Shown here one piece after another: positions 35,513 through 47,493 of a DNA stretch of 64,000 bases. The position numbers and the translations under genes were made by a program. The number at the start of each line of letters is the position of its first letter. Within the stretch, counting starts at the first letter, position 1. The stretch spans positions 31,707,001 through 31,771,000 of the forward strand of contig NC_091665.1 in the NCBI RefSeq assembly GCF_042453785.1, in the 5' to 3' direction. The DNA is from Malus domestica (taxonomy: Eukaryota; Streptophyta; Magnoliopsida; Rosales; Rosaceae). The notes below the pieces were generated by a model. The model saw only the letters and a list, made by a program, of their open reading frames with translations, was not told the origin of the DNA and made no database searches.

Positions 35513-36663
35513 CGAATGTCCGAGAATTTCTAGTAGAAACCAGTAGTAGCCAAAACCGAAAACAGTTCCATATACGTTACCAGAACGCGTATTTCCACAG
35601 TTGTCCAATTTCTATATTTAGTTTTCAAATTTGAGGTTGAAATTTTTGACATAAATGGTACGTAATATATACTTTGGTGAAGGAATTAAATTCCATATAA
35701 TCTGAGGGGATGGAATATATGTCCTAACTGCTATGCTAGCTAGCTGGAGGATCGTAAAAGATTTCATTACAAGATTCATTTCTGATTTGGGGGGAGATTT
35801 TCAGGTAAAAGTAATCAATAATTTCTCAATGATTTGGAGACCAAAAGCAAAGAAATTATAGAATGATGGTAGAAATAAATGGATTAATGGAACAGTGTGC
35901 CGAGTGTACGAATGTACGAACACCCTCTATATTAATTTGGAAAGTAAAAAAGTTCCAAGTTTTTGAATCCTCAATCACGTTGAGAAGAAAAAATGTACAT
36001 GACACATGTTCTATTTGACTCCTTTTAAGTGTTACAAATATAAGATTTCTATTAAATATAAGGAATATAATATTAAATTTTCTCCTCGTAATCGTATTGT
36101 CGAGATTTCCTTAGAAAAAATAAAGAAAAATAATATCAATGAAACCTGAGTGGCAGGAGTTCTTGAGTGTGAATGATTGTGCATATTATACGTTTATCTC
36201 TATTATTACGTGACTACGACTACGATCTGATACGGGACATACTCTGAACAGTGAGTGGACTAGCCACTCTGCCTTAAGAGAAAATACGCAAATCTACCTA
36301 ACCCCCCAAAACAAATTCGACTTTCACATTGAGAAACAGAAAACAGTTGATGATTCACTTCTACTTTATATACTCAATACCATTTAGTCACAGCTGCGGA
36401 GAGAAACATGGGTACCCTAGTTTTGATCATACACGCGACACCGTAGATGACAGTTTGAAACACAAGACCTCAGGTTCAAAGATAAACGCTGACGCTTTAC
36501 GTACACACATGTTATACATGGAAAATGCACACTTTATCTGGCATCCTTTGTAAAAGCCAGGACATAGACTCATGGAATACCACAAAGGATGAAATACCCC
36601 TCCCCAAAATGAACTACAGGCTTACATTACAACATTATTTTCTGCACTGCTTATAGATCCAAC

Positions 36664-38995
36664 CTACACAACTGGAACTGTCCTGTTGTTATAGTTTGAT
36701 TGCTCCAACTCCACTGTCCCGGTTTCGCTTTCTTCTTCGTTCTCACCCGACATCTCCTCCAACGACCTCCCATTCGATTCAGGCACCAAGAAAGTGAACA
36801 ATATCCCCAAGAAGTTGACCACACCCAACACAAGGAGCGAGTTTTTAACCCCGATGCCTGGAGGGTACCCTGCATCTGTCTTGTTCTTATCTTTGTTCTG
36901 AGCCAAGTACAAGAACCCGAATACACCAACTATGGCGCCAAGCTTCCCGGACGCAGCTGAGATTCCATGACACGTAGACCGGAACCTAGCTGGGAAAATC
37001 TCAGCCGGCACAACAAATGTGGTTGCATTAGGACCGAAGTTCGCAAAAAAGAAGGTCAATGCGTAGATCACTACGAACCCAATTCGGTTGTCCTTGTGAG
37101 TCCAGTGATCGTAGGGAATAGCCAGTGCAAACATGAACACTGTCATGAAGAAGAATCCCATCAATTGAATTGCAAATCTTCCAATCCTGTCAATGAAAGC
37201 TACCGTAAACCAGTAGCCAGGGACAGTACTGCACAATGCAATAAGAGTTTGGGCCCTTGCGATTCTGTAGACTTCTTCAATAGCATTCATCGTCTCTGCA
37301 GGAGGAATCCATCCGATCGCACTGAAAATATCCTTTTGGAACAGATTTTGGCTGTAGAATGCAATGTCAAGTAAGAACCAAGTGCTTGTTGTTCCAAGCA
37401 AGTGAAGTCCATGACGGTGCATAAACTCCTTGGAGAACATAGCAAATGCATTAGCAGTCGGCTCAGCCCTCTGGGGTTCTGCTTCAATTTCTACCTGCAG
37501 AACCTTTGACATGTCGGATGCAGCCTGTCTCGCATTCTTTGCAACGAGGGCGGTGTAACGGGCAGTTTCAGGCATCTTCATGCGCCAGTAGTAAGTCATT
37601 GCAGCTGGGATTGCTCCTACTATCACAATAATCCTCCACAGATAGTCCGCTTGTGGAACGGTTGAGGCAAGTGCATTGACCTTATATGTTGGAGCATCAA
37701 AATTGGCATTAAACGCGGCCGAACAGATAATAGCAAATATCCCACCAGCTAAAATTCCAAACCCCTGCATGGCAAAGACCGCGGCAATGAAAGCTCCCCG
37801 AGTCTTCTTGTTAGCATACTCAGACATGATTGTGGCAGAAAGAGGGTAGTCACCGCCAGTGGCGGATCCACAGTGGGGTCGTCGGGGTCGCACGACCCCT
37901 TGGAAACCATGGAAACAACCTTGAAGCTCCCATATGCGACCTCTTGGAGCTGGGGTCGTCGGAGTCGGAGGCACGCCAACTGTTCGACAAAAGCCCTGAA
38001 CGAAAACTGGGCAGGAAGAGGAAGAAGAAGCAGCCCAGTCAAATGAGCTTGGTTGTGTGCTTGGTTGCATGCCTGTTTTTGTCAAGTGAATGATATTTAT
38101 ACATGCTACTTTTTATAACTCTATCCAGTTTAATTGGTCTTTCTGATAAAGAAATGATAGGGGTTGGAGGAGTGCTATATGAGAACGAGAACATTAAGAA
38201 GATACGGAAATTAATTTGAAACATCAAGCTGTCAGGGAAAGCAAAAATTTGGATACGCCAGTAACAAGACAATAAAAGAGGAAGTTTAAGTGAAACTTAC
38301 TTGCATGAATCCACATAAACGAATTATGATGTGATTTATGCCAGAATCTTGGGTCAGTCCCTATACTTTATTATTGTTCCATGCACAGATTAATTCGACA
38401 CTGCACCAAACGCCCGACTAATGGAGTTAGTACTATCCGACGACTATTTATTTTATCCGACTGAAATAGTCAATACAGTCCGAAGTACCAAACGAGGCTA
38501 AAAAAAAATTTCGCGCTGCGCGCGCTATGACCCCATAAACATTTTTTCCTGGATCCGCCACTGGTCACCGCCAATACCAAACCCTAGCCAGAACCGGAAG
38601 AAACAAAGCGTTGACATAACGGTTTTTGGGTTATGCTCATATGAGAGACCTGAAGCAATAGAACATATGACCATAAGCATAAGAGTCATTCCATAAACTC
38701 TCTTCCTTCCCATCTTGTCACCAAGCCAGCCAAAGAAGCGCTGGCCTGCTAAGGTTCCACAAAGCGCCACACCATTTACGGCGGCTGACACATTCGGAGG
38801 CAATGTCCCGGGCTTCTCTGCGCCTTCAACGTGGTAGTATATGCGGCCGAGCAACTTGGTCACCATAGAAATGCAGAAGAGATCATATGCATCTGTGAAG
38901 AATCCCATTCCAGCAATGATAATTGCAGTGAAATGGTACCATTGTGTTTTTGCTACATCAAGTGCATTGAGAACCTGTAATTGCTCATTAGCCAT
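36664..38995 (-). pseudogene. PHT1 phosphate transporter, second copy, split by a hAT-type insertion
   Basis: The N-terminal part (38995-38564) starts [20 protein letters not shown] and runs to GFGIGGD. The C-terminal part (37848-36664) continues from [15 protein letters not shown] to the stop. Together the two host parts correspond to 538 residues, normal for PHT1, with the frame kept on both sides. Between them lie 707 bp of transposon plus an 8-bp duplication of GTCACCGC. The break falls inside the signature [13 protein letters not shown]. Translation from the start runs into the insert and ends after a dozen foreign residues, so no full transporter is made from this allele. No other stop or frame change was noticed, which suggests a recent insertion. 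One substitution, GQRFFGW for the usual GQVFFGW or GQLFFGW, is worth noting. Confidence 0.9.
37857..38563. mobile_element. Non-autonomous hAT-type element inside PHT1
   Basis: The terminal inverted repeats CAGTGGCGGATCCA and TGGATCCGCCACTG are exact. The 8-bp direct repeat GTCACCGC flanks it (37849-37856 and 38564-38571). Eight-base duplications with CA...TG ends are typical of the hAT superfamily. The 707-bp interior has no transposase frame. Related ends (GTGGTGGATCCA) occur near 20,384 and 20,841, suggesting a family in this genome. Confidence 0.88.
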
Positions 38996-40400
38996 GGCTA
39001 AGCTAGCTTTTACAAATTCTCTCTCTCTTCTCTTTCTTTCTCACCAGCTTTTTTTTTTATCTGCACAATTTGAAGAGTGAGAAAATGAAAAAAATATTTA
39101 TCGTGCGGAAGCGGCAAGTACAACGTAAAATATTCGAACAATAATATAGCAACACAACATTAACAGTTGGTCATACGTTGAAAATTAAATTTTGCCTCAC
39201 CTAGAATTCCAGGTTCAACCAATTCACTTTATAATTTCTGACTTTTCAAAATTTTTTGTCACTAATTTATCACATCACAACATTAACTAGAGAAAAAGAA
39301 TTCTTATAAAGGATACTATAATGAAATGCTATGGAGACTTTTTCAAAAATAGGATTCTTCATGTACTATCTTTCCTTTTATGTTTTTGGCATAAAACTTT
39401 ATATGTTGTTACAAAAATTGATGTTAAATTGAAAAGTGACAAAAAATTCATGAAGAGTTAACACTTTAAGAGAGTTTTTTTAAGTATTTCTCTAACTAAT
39501 TACACAGTCCAAAGAAATTTTATTTGCCACCCCCCAAAAAAAGGGACCATTTTATTTGAGCATGAAAAAGTGAAATGATCTTCTGAAACTAGCAAAACTT
39601 CCATGACTACTGGAAAAGTGGAGGAAAAGACAAATAATGAACTCTGCCTCATTCTACCACTGAAGAGGTTTTTGTTTTTTTGGCCAGATTTCTAAGTGAG
39701 AAAAGCTCTGGTGGGCATTTGGACAACGTCGCCTGTCGTACTTTGCTTTCAATTTCATATTAATTTCACTCGGCGCGAGAGTTGTCGTACACAAATTTTT
39801 GAAGCTTGAACTAGGAAAATCACGTTCAAACTGCCCCACACAAGGGACAAGGATTGTCTACTCTCCATTTTCGGTGTCCTTTCTGTGCCCTCTTGTTTGT
39901 GTGGTCACGGTTAAGCTACATCAACATTTTATATTACTATTCATTTTTGTCTTATTATAACTATAAAAAAATAATATAAAATGTTAACGTGACTTAACCG
40001 TGACCATACAAAACAGGAGGGCACGAAAAGAGCAACGGAAGTGGAGAGCAGACAATCCTTGTCCCTACGCAAGTAGACAAACACATAACCTACTGAGGAT
40101 TTAATAGAAGTCTCAAAGTATCTACCAAACCATTTAAAACCCCACTCACTTCACACTTTACACTTTACACTATGCACTTTGAGCTTGCAACTTGCATGCA
40201 TGGAGAGATCAGCGGACTTAATTACAAGATCAACAACAATGGAAGCAAAAATTAAGCATAAACAAAGATGTTTAATATCTAATTAGATAAATTAATTGAT
40301 TTAATTTGCAGACTAACCTGTTGGGAGCGAGCGAGAGGGAGATGAAGAAATTTGACGGTGAGACAAGGAAAATGAAGGGATGCGAATATTTATAGGCAAC
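38996..40400 (-). promoter_or_regulatory. Promoter and leader region of the second PHT1
   Basis: A TATA box (CTATAAATA on the gene strand) lies at 40387-40395 and a donor-like CAACAG|GTTAGTC at about 40323-40311, placing a short leader exon near 40,318-40,360 and a 5' UTR intron of about 1.3 kb before the ATG. The donor resembles that of the first PHT1. No exact P1BS was found. A fold-back MITE sits inside the supposed intron. Confidence 0.45.
39843..40066. mobile_element. Fold-back MITE upstream of the second PHT1
   Basis: The left arm AGGGACAAGGATTGTCTACT is mirrored by the right arm, which ends in CAGACAATCCTTGTCCCT. Pairing continues with mismatches for about 95 bases (GGTCACGGTTAAG against CTTAACCGTGACC), so almost the whole 224 bp can form a hairpin. 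No transposase is present. A target duplication was not clear. Confidence 0.75.
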
Positions 40401-41741
40401 GGCAGCAGCCTCACACGAAGGAATTTCCACCGGCATTTTCCATTTTCTCCCCCGCGTCCGTTTTTATTTTTTCAGTCAACCGTCGCACCATGTTTCAAGT
40501 CTCACCTTGCCCACCTTCCCCGTCTTGCTCGACGATTTCGACACGTGGTCCCACTCTCTTTATTTATTTACTTCCTTTATTCTTTCATGAGCTGAACACA
40601 TTGAGATATTGGCTACCAGTGCAAGTTGTTTTTAAATCGATTTACAGTCTTAGTTGCATGCAAATTGCCCCTCCTAAAATTGTTATCCAACAAGAAGTCA
40701 CACTCTGTGACTAAAATAGAATAGTCTACGACTCAAAGCGTATGGAATGAATCGGTTGTTAAGACTTTTGAACGTTCCATTGTCATTTTCATGAGCCCCC
40801 CTAAGAAGGAATAAATTGGAAGACTCTTTTTAATACTATTTTTCACTCTTAATATTTTTTATCGTATCCATTTTATTTGTGTTCATTTAATCTAGCAGAG
40901 TGTTTTTGTTATTGAAATAACATAAATAAATATTATGAAAATAGTAAGGTCCGAGAAATTTTACTACTGGTAGATTGTCATGATGGTTAAATACATTATT
41001 TTTAAATGTGTCAAAGTTAATATCTTTTGCCTTTTTCAATTTACTTTTTAGTAGTATTCATTTTTACTTGTAAGTGAGATGCCTTTGATTCGAATATCGT
41101 AAATAACAAGTTTAATACCAATTTATTTTCTTGCTACTTAATGAAAATATATCATTCTGTAAGATAATAAAGTAGGAAAATTATTTGTAATACATGAATA
41201 TAAAAATAAAAGGGTCAAAAAAAAAAATTTAGTAAGTGATACGGTTGTGGGGAAGTTTCTGATCACATACTAGGAATCAAATATTGGTCCCAATTAGTGC
41301 GAAATCTTTGAATTCTTTTACTAATACAGTCCAAATTTCAACATCTCCCTTGTTTGAGAGAAAACGGCAAACCTTTACCTTGAAGGCTTGAACGTTTTGA
41401 AAGGTTCTACTTTTTGGGGTGTGCCAGTTATCAATCATAGTCCTCATCCTAGATGTCAAGATTTTGAACCAAAAAAAAAAAAAAAAAAAAAGGGAAAGAA
41501 TCCTAGATGTTAAGATTAAGATGTTTGTGGTCATGGACACTATTGTTTTTTTTTTTTCTTTTTTGGTAGCAAAAATATGATGAAGTGATTTTTTTTTTCA
41601 AAAAGTAATCCGCGTATATTTTTGCTCCTGTATAATTTTCATTTTCAATCTTGGTGAATTTGTATCTATAAAACAATTAAACACATTTAATCAAAGATCA
41701 AAATCATGCACCAATGGAGTGGAGGGGAGGGGTTTGGCTAA
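40401..41741. other. Intergenic DNA left of the Harbinger element
   Basis: AT-rich with A- and T-runs (for example 41468-41490). No gene or element ends were recognised. Confidence 0.4.
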
Positions 41742-44167
41742 GGTTATTTCCAACTGAAGGGTCCAGAGGACCAGATGGTCGAAAATAGCCTGAAATCGTC
41801 TCCAACCGAGGGCTAGGTCAGAGGGCTCGTGGAATCTGAGAGGGCCCCATAGAATCTGAAAGGGCCAAAGGGTTGGAGGGCTGGCTGCATGCCTGAGGCT
41901 AGCCAGAAAAAACATTAATTCTGTCGGTTATAACCAATAGGAATGCTTAAGTTAAAATTCAAATGCAACGGCTATTTGACGTCAGCTAGTCGTTGCCGTT
42001 GCCTTTGATTTTTTATTTTTTATTTTTATAGTTTTATTATTTTTTTTATTTAGAAAATTTTTCCTATAACTTCTATTTTTCATTTTTTTAATTTTATTTT
42101 TTTCCTATAACTTTTATTTTATGAAAAATTTCAGTTTTTCCTATAACTTCTATTTCACAAAATTTGTTTCATTTTATTTTAAATTCTATTTTTTTTTTCT
42201 ATAACTTCTATTTCACAAAATTTGTTTCATATATTTTTTTAAATTATATTTTCTTTTCCTATAACTTCTATTTCACAAAATTTGTTTCATATTTTTTTTT
42301 AAATTATATATTTTTTCCTTTAACTTCCTAAGCCATTATAAAACATTAAATTAAATTAAGTAACATGAACCAACATTAAACAATATAAAACAACATTAAA
42401 TAACATTAACCAACATACAAATTATACAACATAAAAAAAACATTTAACAACATGAAACTTAAACAACATTTTTAAAAACATTTAACAACATAAAACTTAA
42501 ACGCCTACTCCATGCTTCTTTTGGCCTAAAGATGTGCAATAAGATCTTGTTGTAGGTACTTGTTTGTGGCATGAGAACGTATCATTCTATAGCTCCTGAT
42601 GTACTCATTTATAGAGATACTACCAGCTCTTGGATTGAAAGGCAAATTAAGCCCATCATATATTTTTGCACAAGCCCTTCTTGACCTATTTGGATATTCT
42701 TGGTCGTTATCAGACTCTCCGTCAATATACCCATCTCGCTTATCCTTCACTATCATATTGTGTAATATGATGCAAGACATCATGATGGAGTCCAAATTTT
42801 CTCGACTCCATCCTCTTGTCGATTTGTTGATGATCTTCCACCGTGCTTGTAGAATACCGAAAGCTCTCTCAACATCTTTCCGGTATGCCTCTTGGTGACT
42901 TTTCTATGTCATTCCTAGGGTTTGGAATTGCTTGGACAAGTGTTGCCCACTTTGGGTAGATGTCATCTGCCAAGTAATACCCCATATTGTATTGACGGCT
43001 GTTGATATAGTAGTCAAATTGAGGTGCTTTACCTTCCGTCAAGTTATTGAAGATGGGGTGAACTCCCAAGAATTGTAATGTCATTTTGGGATCCAAGGAC
43101 TTCAAAGAAAACATGCTAGATCCATGTGTCATATGAGGCAACCGCCTCTAACACAAAAGTTGGCTTTCTCGACCTTCCGCTAAAACCTCATTGCCATTTG
43201 GTGGGACAGTTCTTCCAATCCCAATGCATGCAGTTTAATGACCTATCATGCCCTGAAACCTACGGTCTTCAACTTTGTGAATGAGCCGATTTAGATCTTC
43301 TAGATTTGGCTCGCGGAGTTACTCGTCTTTGTAAACTTGAACAATTGTGTCACAAAATCATTCAAAAGTATCACGGCATGTAGACTTAGACATACCATGG
43401 GTTTCATCCATTGAATCAACTGGGGAGCCATAGGCCATCATTCAGAGTGCAACAATAAACGCTCGAAGACATGATGCCTCATCCGGAAGCGATGTCTGAA
43501 ATCCTCTTCTGTGTACACCGAGTTGGGGTTGAAGTAGTTGTTCATCAGATTAGCATCCGCTTTTTGTGGTTTGTAAGAGCGACCAGCAACAAAGCCACCC
43601 TATTAAGGTTGTTCCTCATTTGGTTGACACACCATGGCTGCTGCTCTGTTTTGTTTGTTGTGCCTTACTTGTACTTCTTCATCAGACTCCTCATGTTCTC
43701 GTCTCATTTGCGCCCATTTTGCTTCCAATTTGGAATTGAATGAGGAACCTCAATTGGAATCCGAAGAGGATCCAAAGTTGGAATTCATTGCAAACTTGAA
43801 TTGAAAAAGATTGAATTCAAAGTTGTGTGAATTATAGCTCAATATCCACCCTATTTATAGCAAAAAAAATTCAAATCCAATGGCTAGCTGACGTCAGCAT
43901 GATGTCAGTTACCAACGGCTAGCTGGCCGTTGGATTTGAATTTAAGTTGTAGTTTTTAAATAATAAATTATGTTTGGCCCTATGGCCTTTTGGCCCTCGG
44001 TTGGAGACAATTTTTTGTGACAGGGCTAAAACGAGCCTTATGGCCCTTTGGCTCTCAGTTGGAGACGGAGGCAAATATGGCCCTGTACTGTTCATTAAAA
44101 TATTAATATCTTGGAAGGCCAGATGGCTAAAACGAGCCATTTGGCTAGCCCTCGGTTAGAGATGCCC
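41742..44167 (-). mobile_element. PIF/Harbinger DNA transposon, full-length but inactive
   Basis: The left end GGTTATTTCCAACTGAAGGG matches the inverse of the right end (GGGCATCTCTAACCGAGGG) with a few changes. TAA is duplicated on both sides (41739-41741 and 44168-44170). A 3-bp TWA target, these ends and the enclosed transposase define PIF/Harbinger. Length is 2,426 bp. A series of short, similar T-rich blocks ending in CACAAAATTTGTTTCAT is repeated at about 42,100-42,300. Confidence 0.85.
42526..43788 (-). pseudogene. PIF/Harbinger transposase (DDE type), decayed
   Basis: Reads from MNSNFGSS at 43788 to DLIAHL and a stop at 42526, about 420 codons. Family landmarks include TEEDFRHRFRM, YYLADDIYPKWATLV and the C-terminal DSIMMSCIILHNMIV. 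The frame is broken by several in-frame stops and at least one frame change, for example around 42,800-42,900 and 43,150-43,450. It cannot make an active enzyme. The second Harbinger gene, a MYB-like DNA-binding protein, was not found. Confidence 0.85.
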
Positions 44168-44170
44168 TAA

Positions 44171-46149
44171 TTTACAATGCCTAAGTGAATTTCTTTGAAA
44201 AAAAAATGTTTAAGGCTTAGTTGCATAGCAAAATCTTACCATAAATTGGTTTAGGACGGGGTACTTATAGGAGCTAGAGTCGGTCCCATGTGTAGGGTTT
44301 TTCATGCCATGTGTCAATATTTAGTTGGCCAAGTTGTGTCATTCGTAGGACGGAGAAGAAAATTATCCTAAAGATATTATTTAATTAATAATATTATCTC
44401 GTAAAATCCTTGATTAGATTCGGTTGTGATTCCTTACTTGATTAAGTTGGTCTTCAATAAGGAAAGTTTAAAGGTATGAATTAGTTATTAATCTTATCTT
44501 TAATTCCTTTAACTTTTCTCCTTGCCATGAGCATGAGAGCTTGAAGAAGTTGCGGTCAGCAACTTAAGTCTTCTTAATGGTTGAACTACGCATGGAACAA
44601 ATGTGAGCCTCGCTAATTTAATGAGGGTTTCGTTGTCACTTGTGGGTAAAAGTTCAAGTGTCAGATCCAAGATTTTCTAAATTATTTTTGGCTCCACAAA
44701 TGCCTCACACATGTTGTGCTGCGTGTAAGAGGTGCATGAGGTGTAGAAATCCAAGTCGATAGGCTTGCTCGATAGGCTTGCCAGAAACGAGTCCTTGACT
44801 ACATAGGATTGTGAGATCTAACTTGTAATGAACGTTTTATGGGATATGGGGTCTAACTACCTATAAAATCTATTTAACTCTACTTAAGTGGATGATTAAA
44901 TAAACCTAGAGAACAATTATTTTCCAAACAAGAAAGAAAAAAAACTGGAGGAAATTATGCCTCATCCCCTAGTTTTCTTCTTTACTTGCCCCGCAAAGGG
45001 TTGATTGTCTTCGTCGTTGTTGTTGCGCCTCAAGGTAAAGAAAATAAAATATTTCTTCTTCTTACTACTGCCACAGGACAGCTTGGGACGAGTGGAATGA
45101 GGCCCATGTGCGTGACATGGTAAAAATGGCTGCTTAAAGATATGTGTAGCTCGACTGAAGCCAAGGAATGGGGTCGCAAGGGTAGCTGGAGCCACTAGCC
45201 AACGGCTAGTGTAGGCCAAATTGCAAGGGGAAAAAGAAGCGGGTCGTTGGGCCCGTGATGCTTAACCTAGTGTGGCGTGGAAGGTTGGACCCCGATGGGT
45301 TGCGCAAGCATGGTTGTTGGACTTAACAGGAATTAGTGGATATGGTATGGTGCTAAGGCGTTAGGCTCATGTGGCTCGAGAGATAGAATGGAGGCGCTAG
45401 GCTAGGCGTGGTGCATTAGGCTTGGCCTGGTACCATGTGAGGATGGACCACAAAGTTTATTTGGAGAAGAGGCTGGCGCAAGTGCAGGATAGGCCTACCA
45501 TTTAAGCTTTACAGCAACTATTAAGGCTTGAGTGCCAATAGGTTGCATGTGGTAGAGATAACATCGTAGTTGGAGCCATTAGAAGGCGTCGATGTAACTA
45601 AGAGCTGTGGTGCGAGAGTCATTGAGGCTAGAAGCCACATAGCTGAATTGGTATGGCTGGGAGAAATAAAGCAATAGTAGACGTTATGGTGAGTCGCATA
45701 GTAGAAGTAAATGTAATTGGGGCAGCAAGCGAGGCGCATGACTTTATTGGTAGGTTAGCCTACTTGCTTGATCTTTAATTGAGAAGAAACCAAAGACTTC
45801 TTTTGTTGCTCGTGAAAGTTCTGCTGCTTGGGGAAAACTTGTTATCAAGCAGTCTCATTCAATGGATGAAAGAAAACTGATGAGCCTGTGAAATATGTCA
45901 CTTCGAAAGAGGTTAAATTCTTGTCCTAGAAGATCGCTCAACGTAAGAGTTCTTTGCTGCTACTAAAGTCAAGGTCCAAAGATAGAGTGAAGCGTCCATC
46001 TGTGGCTAAGTCTGGATCGGCTTTTAAAAGGGTCACCACTATTCGAAGTGAGGAGGAAAGTTTGTCACTTGAGAAAATGGATCAATCGCTAAATAGGCAT
46101 CAAAGCCTGCTCCTTCTATTGTTCCGCGTCTGTGATGCCTGCTAGGAAA
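44171..46149. other. Unassigned, retroelement-like stretch
   Basis: From about 45,780 to 46,145 a frame includes RSKDRVKRPSVAKS and AFKRVTTIRSEEE, resembling the basic linker seen in some plant LTR polyproteins. The rest is low-similarity sequence without clear ends. It may be the relic of an old retroelement. I cannot define its borders or family. Confidence 0.3.
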
Positions 46150-46545
46150 GGGGAATGATTATGCATACTATATGTTTATCTTTATTATTACATGACTACA
46201 ACTACGATCTGATATAAGACATACTATGAACAGTGAAAATTAACTAGCCACTATGCCTTAAGAGAAAATGTGCAAAACTACCTAAACCCTCAAAACAAAT
46301 TCAACTTTTACATTGAGAAACAAAAAACGGTTGATGATTCTCTTATACCTTATATACTCAATACCCTTTAGTCACAGCTGCGGAGAGAAACATGAGTACC
46401 CTAATTTTGATAATACACGCGACACCGCATATGACAGTTTCAAACACAAGACCTCAGGTTCAAAGATAAACCCTGACGCTTTACGTACACACATGTTATG
46501 CATGGAAAATGCACACTTTATCTGGCATCATTTGTAAAAGCCAGG
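46150..46545. repeat. Duplicate of the PHT1 3'-flank segment
   Basis: Matches 36,180-36,556 with about one change in ten bases (for example ACGATCTGATA, GTCACAGCTGCGGAGAGAAA). A third copy lies at about 62,925-63,260. It stops abruptly at GTAAAAGCCAGGAC, where PHT1 coding sequence begins. Confidence 0.85.
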
Positions 46546-46804
46546 ACCATTTGCCCTGCTAATCTGCCAACAAGCGTCATGCCATTGACAGCTACTGACA
46601 CATTTGGAGGCAATGTGCCTGATTTTGGTGATCATTCAACTGGTAATATATGCGGCCAAGCAATTTGGTGACAAGGGAAATGCAGAAGAGATAGTACGCA
46701 TCGGTGAAGAATCCCATTCTGGCGATTACAATTGCGGTGAAATGGTACCATTGTGTTTTTGCAGTGTCAAGTGCACTGAGCACGTGCAGTTGTTCCTTGG
46801 CCAT
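46546..46804 (-). pseudogene. PHT1 5' stub (duplicate of the first PHT1)
   Basis: Starts [20 protein letters not shown] at 46804 and matches the first PHT1 for about 85 codons, then joins unrelated 3'-flank sequence at about 46,546. About 430 codons are missing. It carries a one-base deletion near 46,640 (ACTGG against ACGTGG) and the replacements G-to-R in IARMGFF and D-to-Y in AYYLF, so it was already decaying. Its leader and promoter continue rightwards to 47,154, where the Copia element interrupts. Confidence 0.9.
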
Positions 46805-47154
46805 GGATTTAGCTTTGCTTGGTTTGATCTCTCTCTTGCAAACTCTATTTCTCTGGTTCATCAATATGCAAGAACACAACGGTAAGATTACATTTACATA
46901 ACAATGTATGAATAAAGAATGATTTAAATGTGAATTTGATTGATATAAACACAGAATATTAAAACACAAGAGTTTCACATTTCTTGAAGAAACTTAAAAT
47001 AAGTTGGAAAAATTCACATAGAGATGATATAACTAATTGTTCCCAGAAACCATACGTGCAAGACGTTCATTCTTTAGTAAACAATGGATATGCATCGATA
47101 CTGCTGAAAATCTGTCAACAACATGTATGTACATTTGGTTACAGACAATGATAT
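46805..47154. repeat. Duplicate of the PHT1 leader region, left part
   Basis: Matches 34,654-35,001 closely and ends at the target duplication gatat (47150-47154) of the Copia insertion. Confidence 0.85.
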
Positions 47155-47493
47155 TATTGAACTTTTTAGTTTCAACTATTTGTATAATTCATCATAAGAA
47201 ACTAAGTACAAGGGAGAAGCTCTTATAGAGAGCTTGAGAGTGACTTAAAGGCTAAAAAGACAAAGCCTAATAATAGGCCATATAAAGAACCAAAAGGAAT
47301 AAGCTAGCTAACGTGCAACAAATGTATAATTACAAGTTTCAAGGGAGACATAAGACCATGAATTAAGGATTCAAATTAAGGAACAAAGGAAAAGTGGTGG
47401 TACATCACTTCCATCACGTCAAGTACATCACTCACTTCCATCACATCAAGTACACCACTCACTTCCATCACGTCAAGTACATCACTTCCAATA
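47155..47493 (-). repeat. Left LTR of the Copia element
   Basis: 339 bp with termini TATTG...CAATA, not the usual TG...CA. It contains three tandem copies of a ~30-base unit with CACTTCCATCACGTCAAGTA at about 47,403-47,490, an expansion that the other LTR seems to lack. Confidence 0.85.

Larger units (their letters stand above)
34654..36663 (-). promoter_or_regulatory. Promoter and leader of the first PHT1; spacer to the second PHT1
   Basis: Right after the coding start comes a leader and probably a 5' UTR intron: CAG|GTTAGG at 35246-35241 on the gene strand is a good donor, after a (GA)n-rich leader exon at about 35244-35360. The TATA box is at 35377-35384. The segment 34,900-36,550 is the parent of the copies at 46,150-47,154 and 61,821-63,265. 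It also contains the empty target sites of the Copia (gatat, 34997-35001) and of one hAT copy (agttccat, 35056-35063). The far end is 3' flank of the second PHT1. Confidence 0.6.

Noticed and set aside
45954-46145. Host gene with Arg/Ser-rich domain
   Set aside because: Resembles polyprotein linker sequence of LTR elements and lies in a stretch without introns or a start; left as an unassigned relic.
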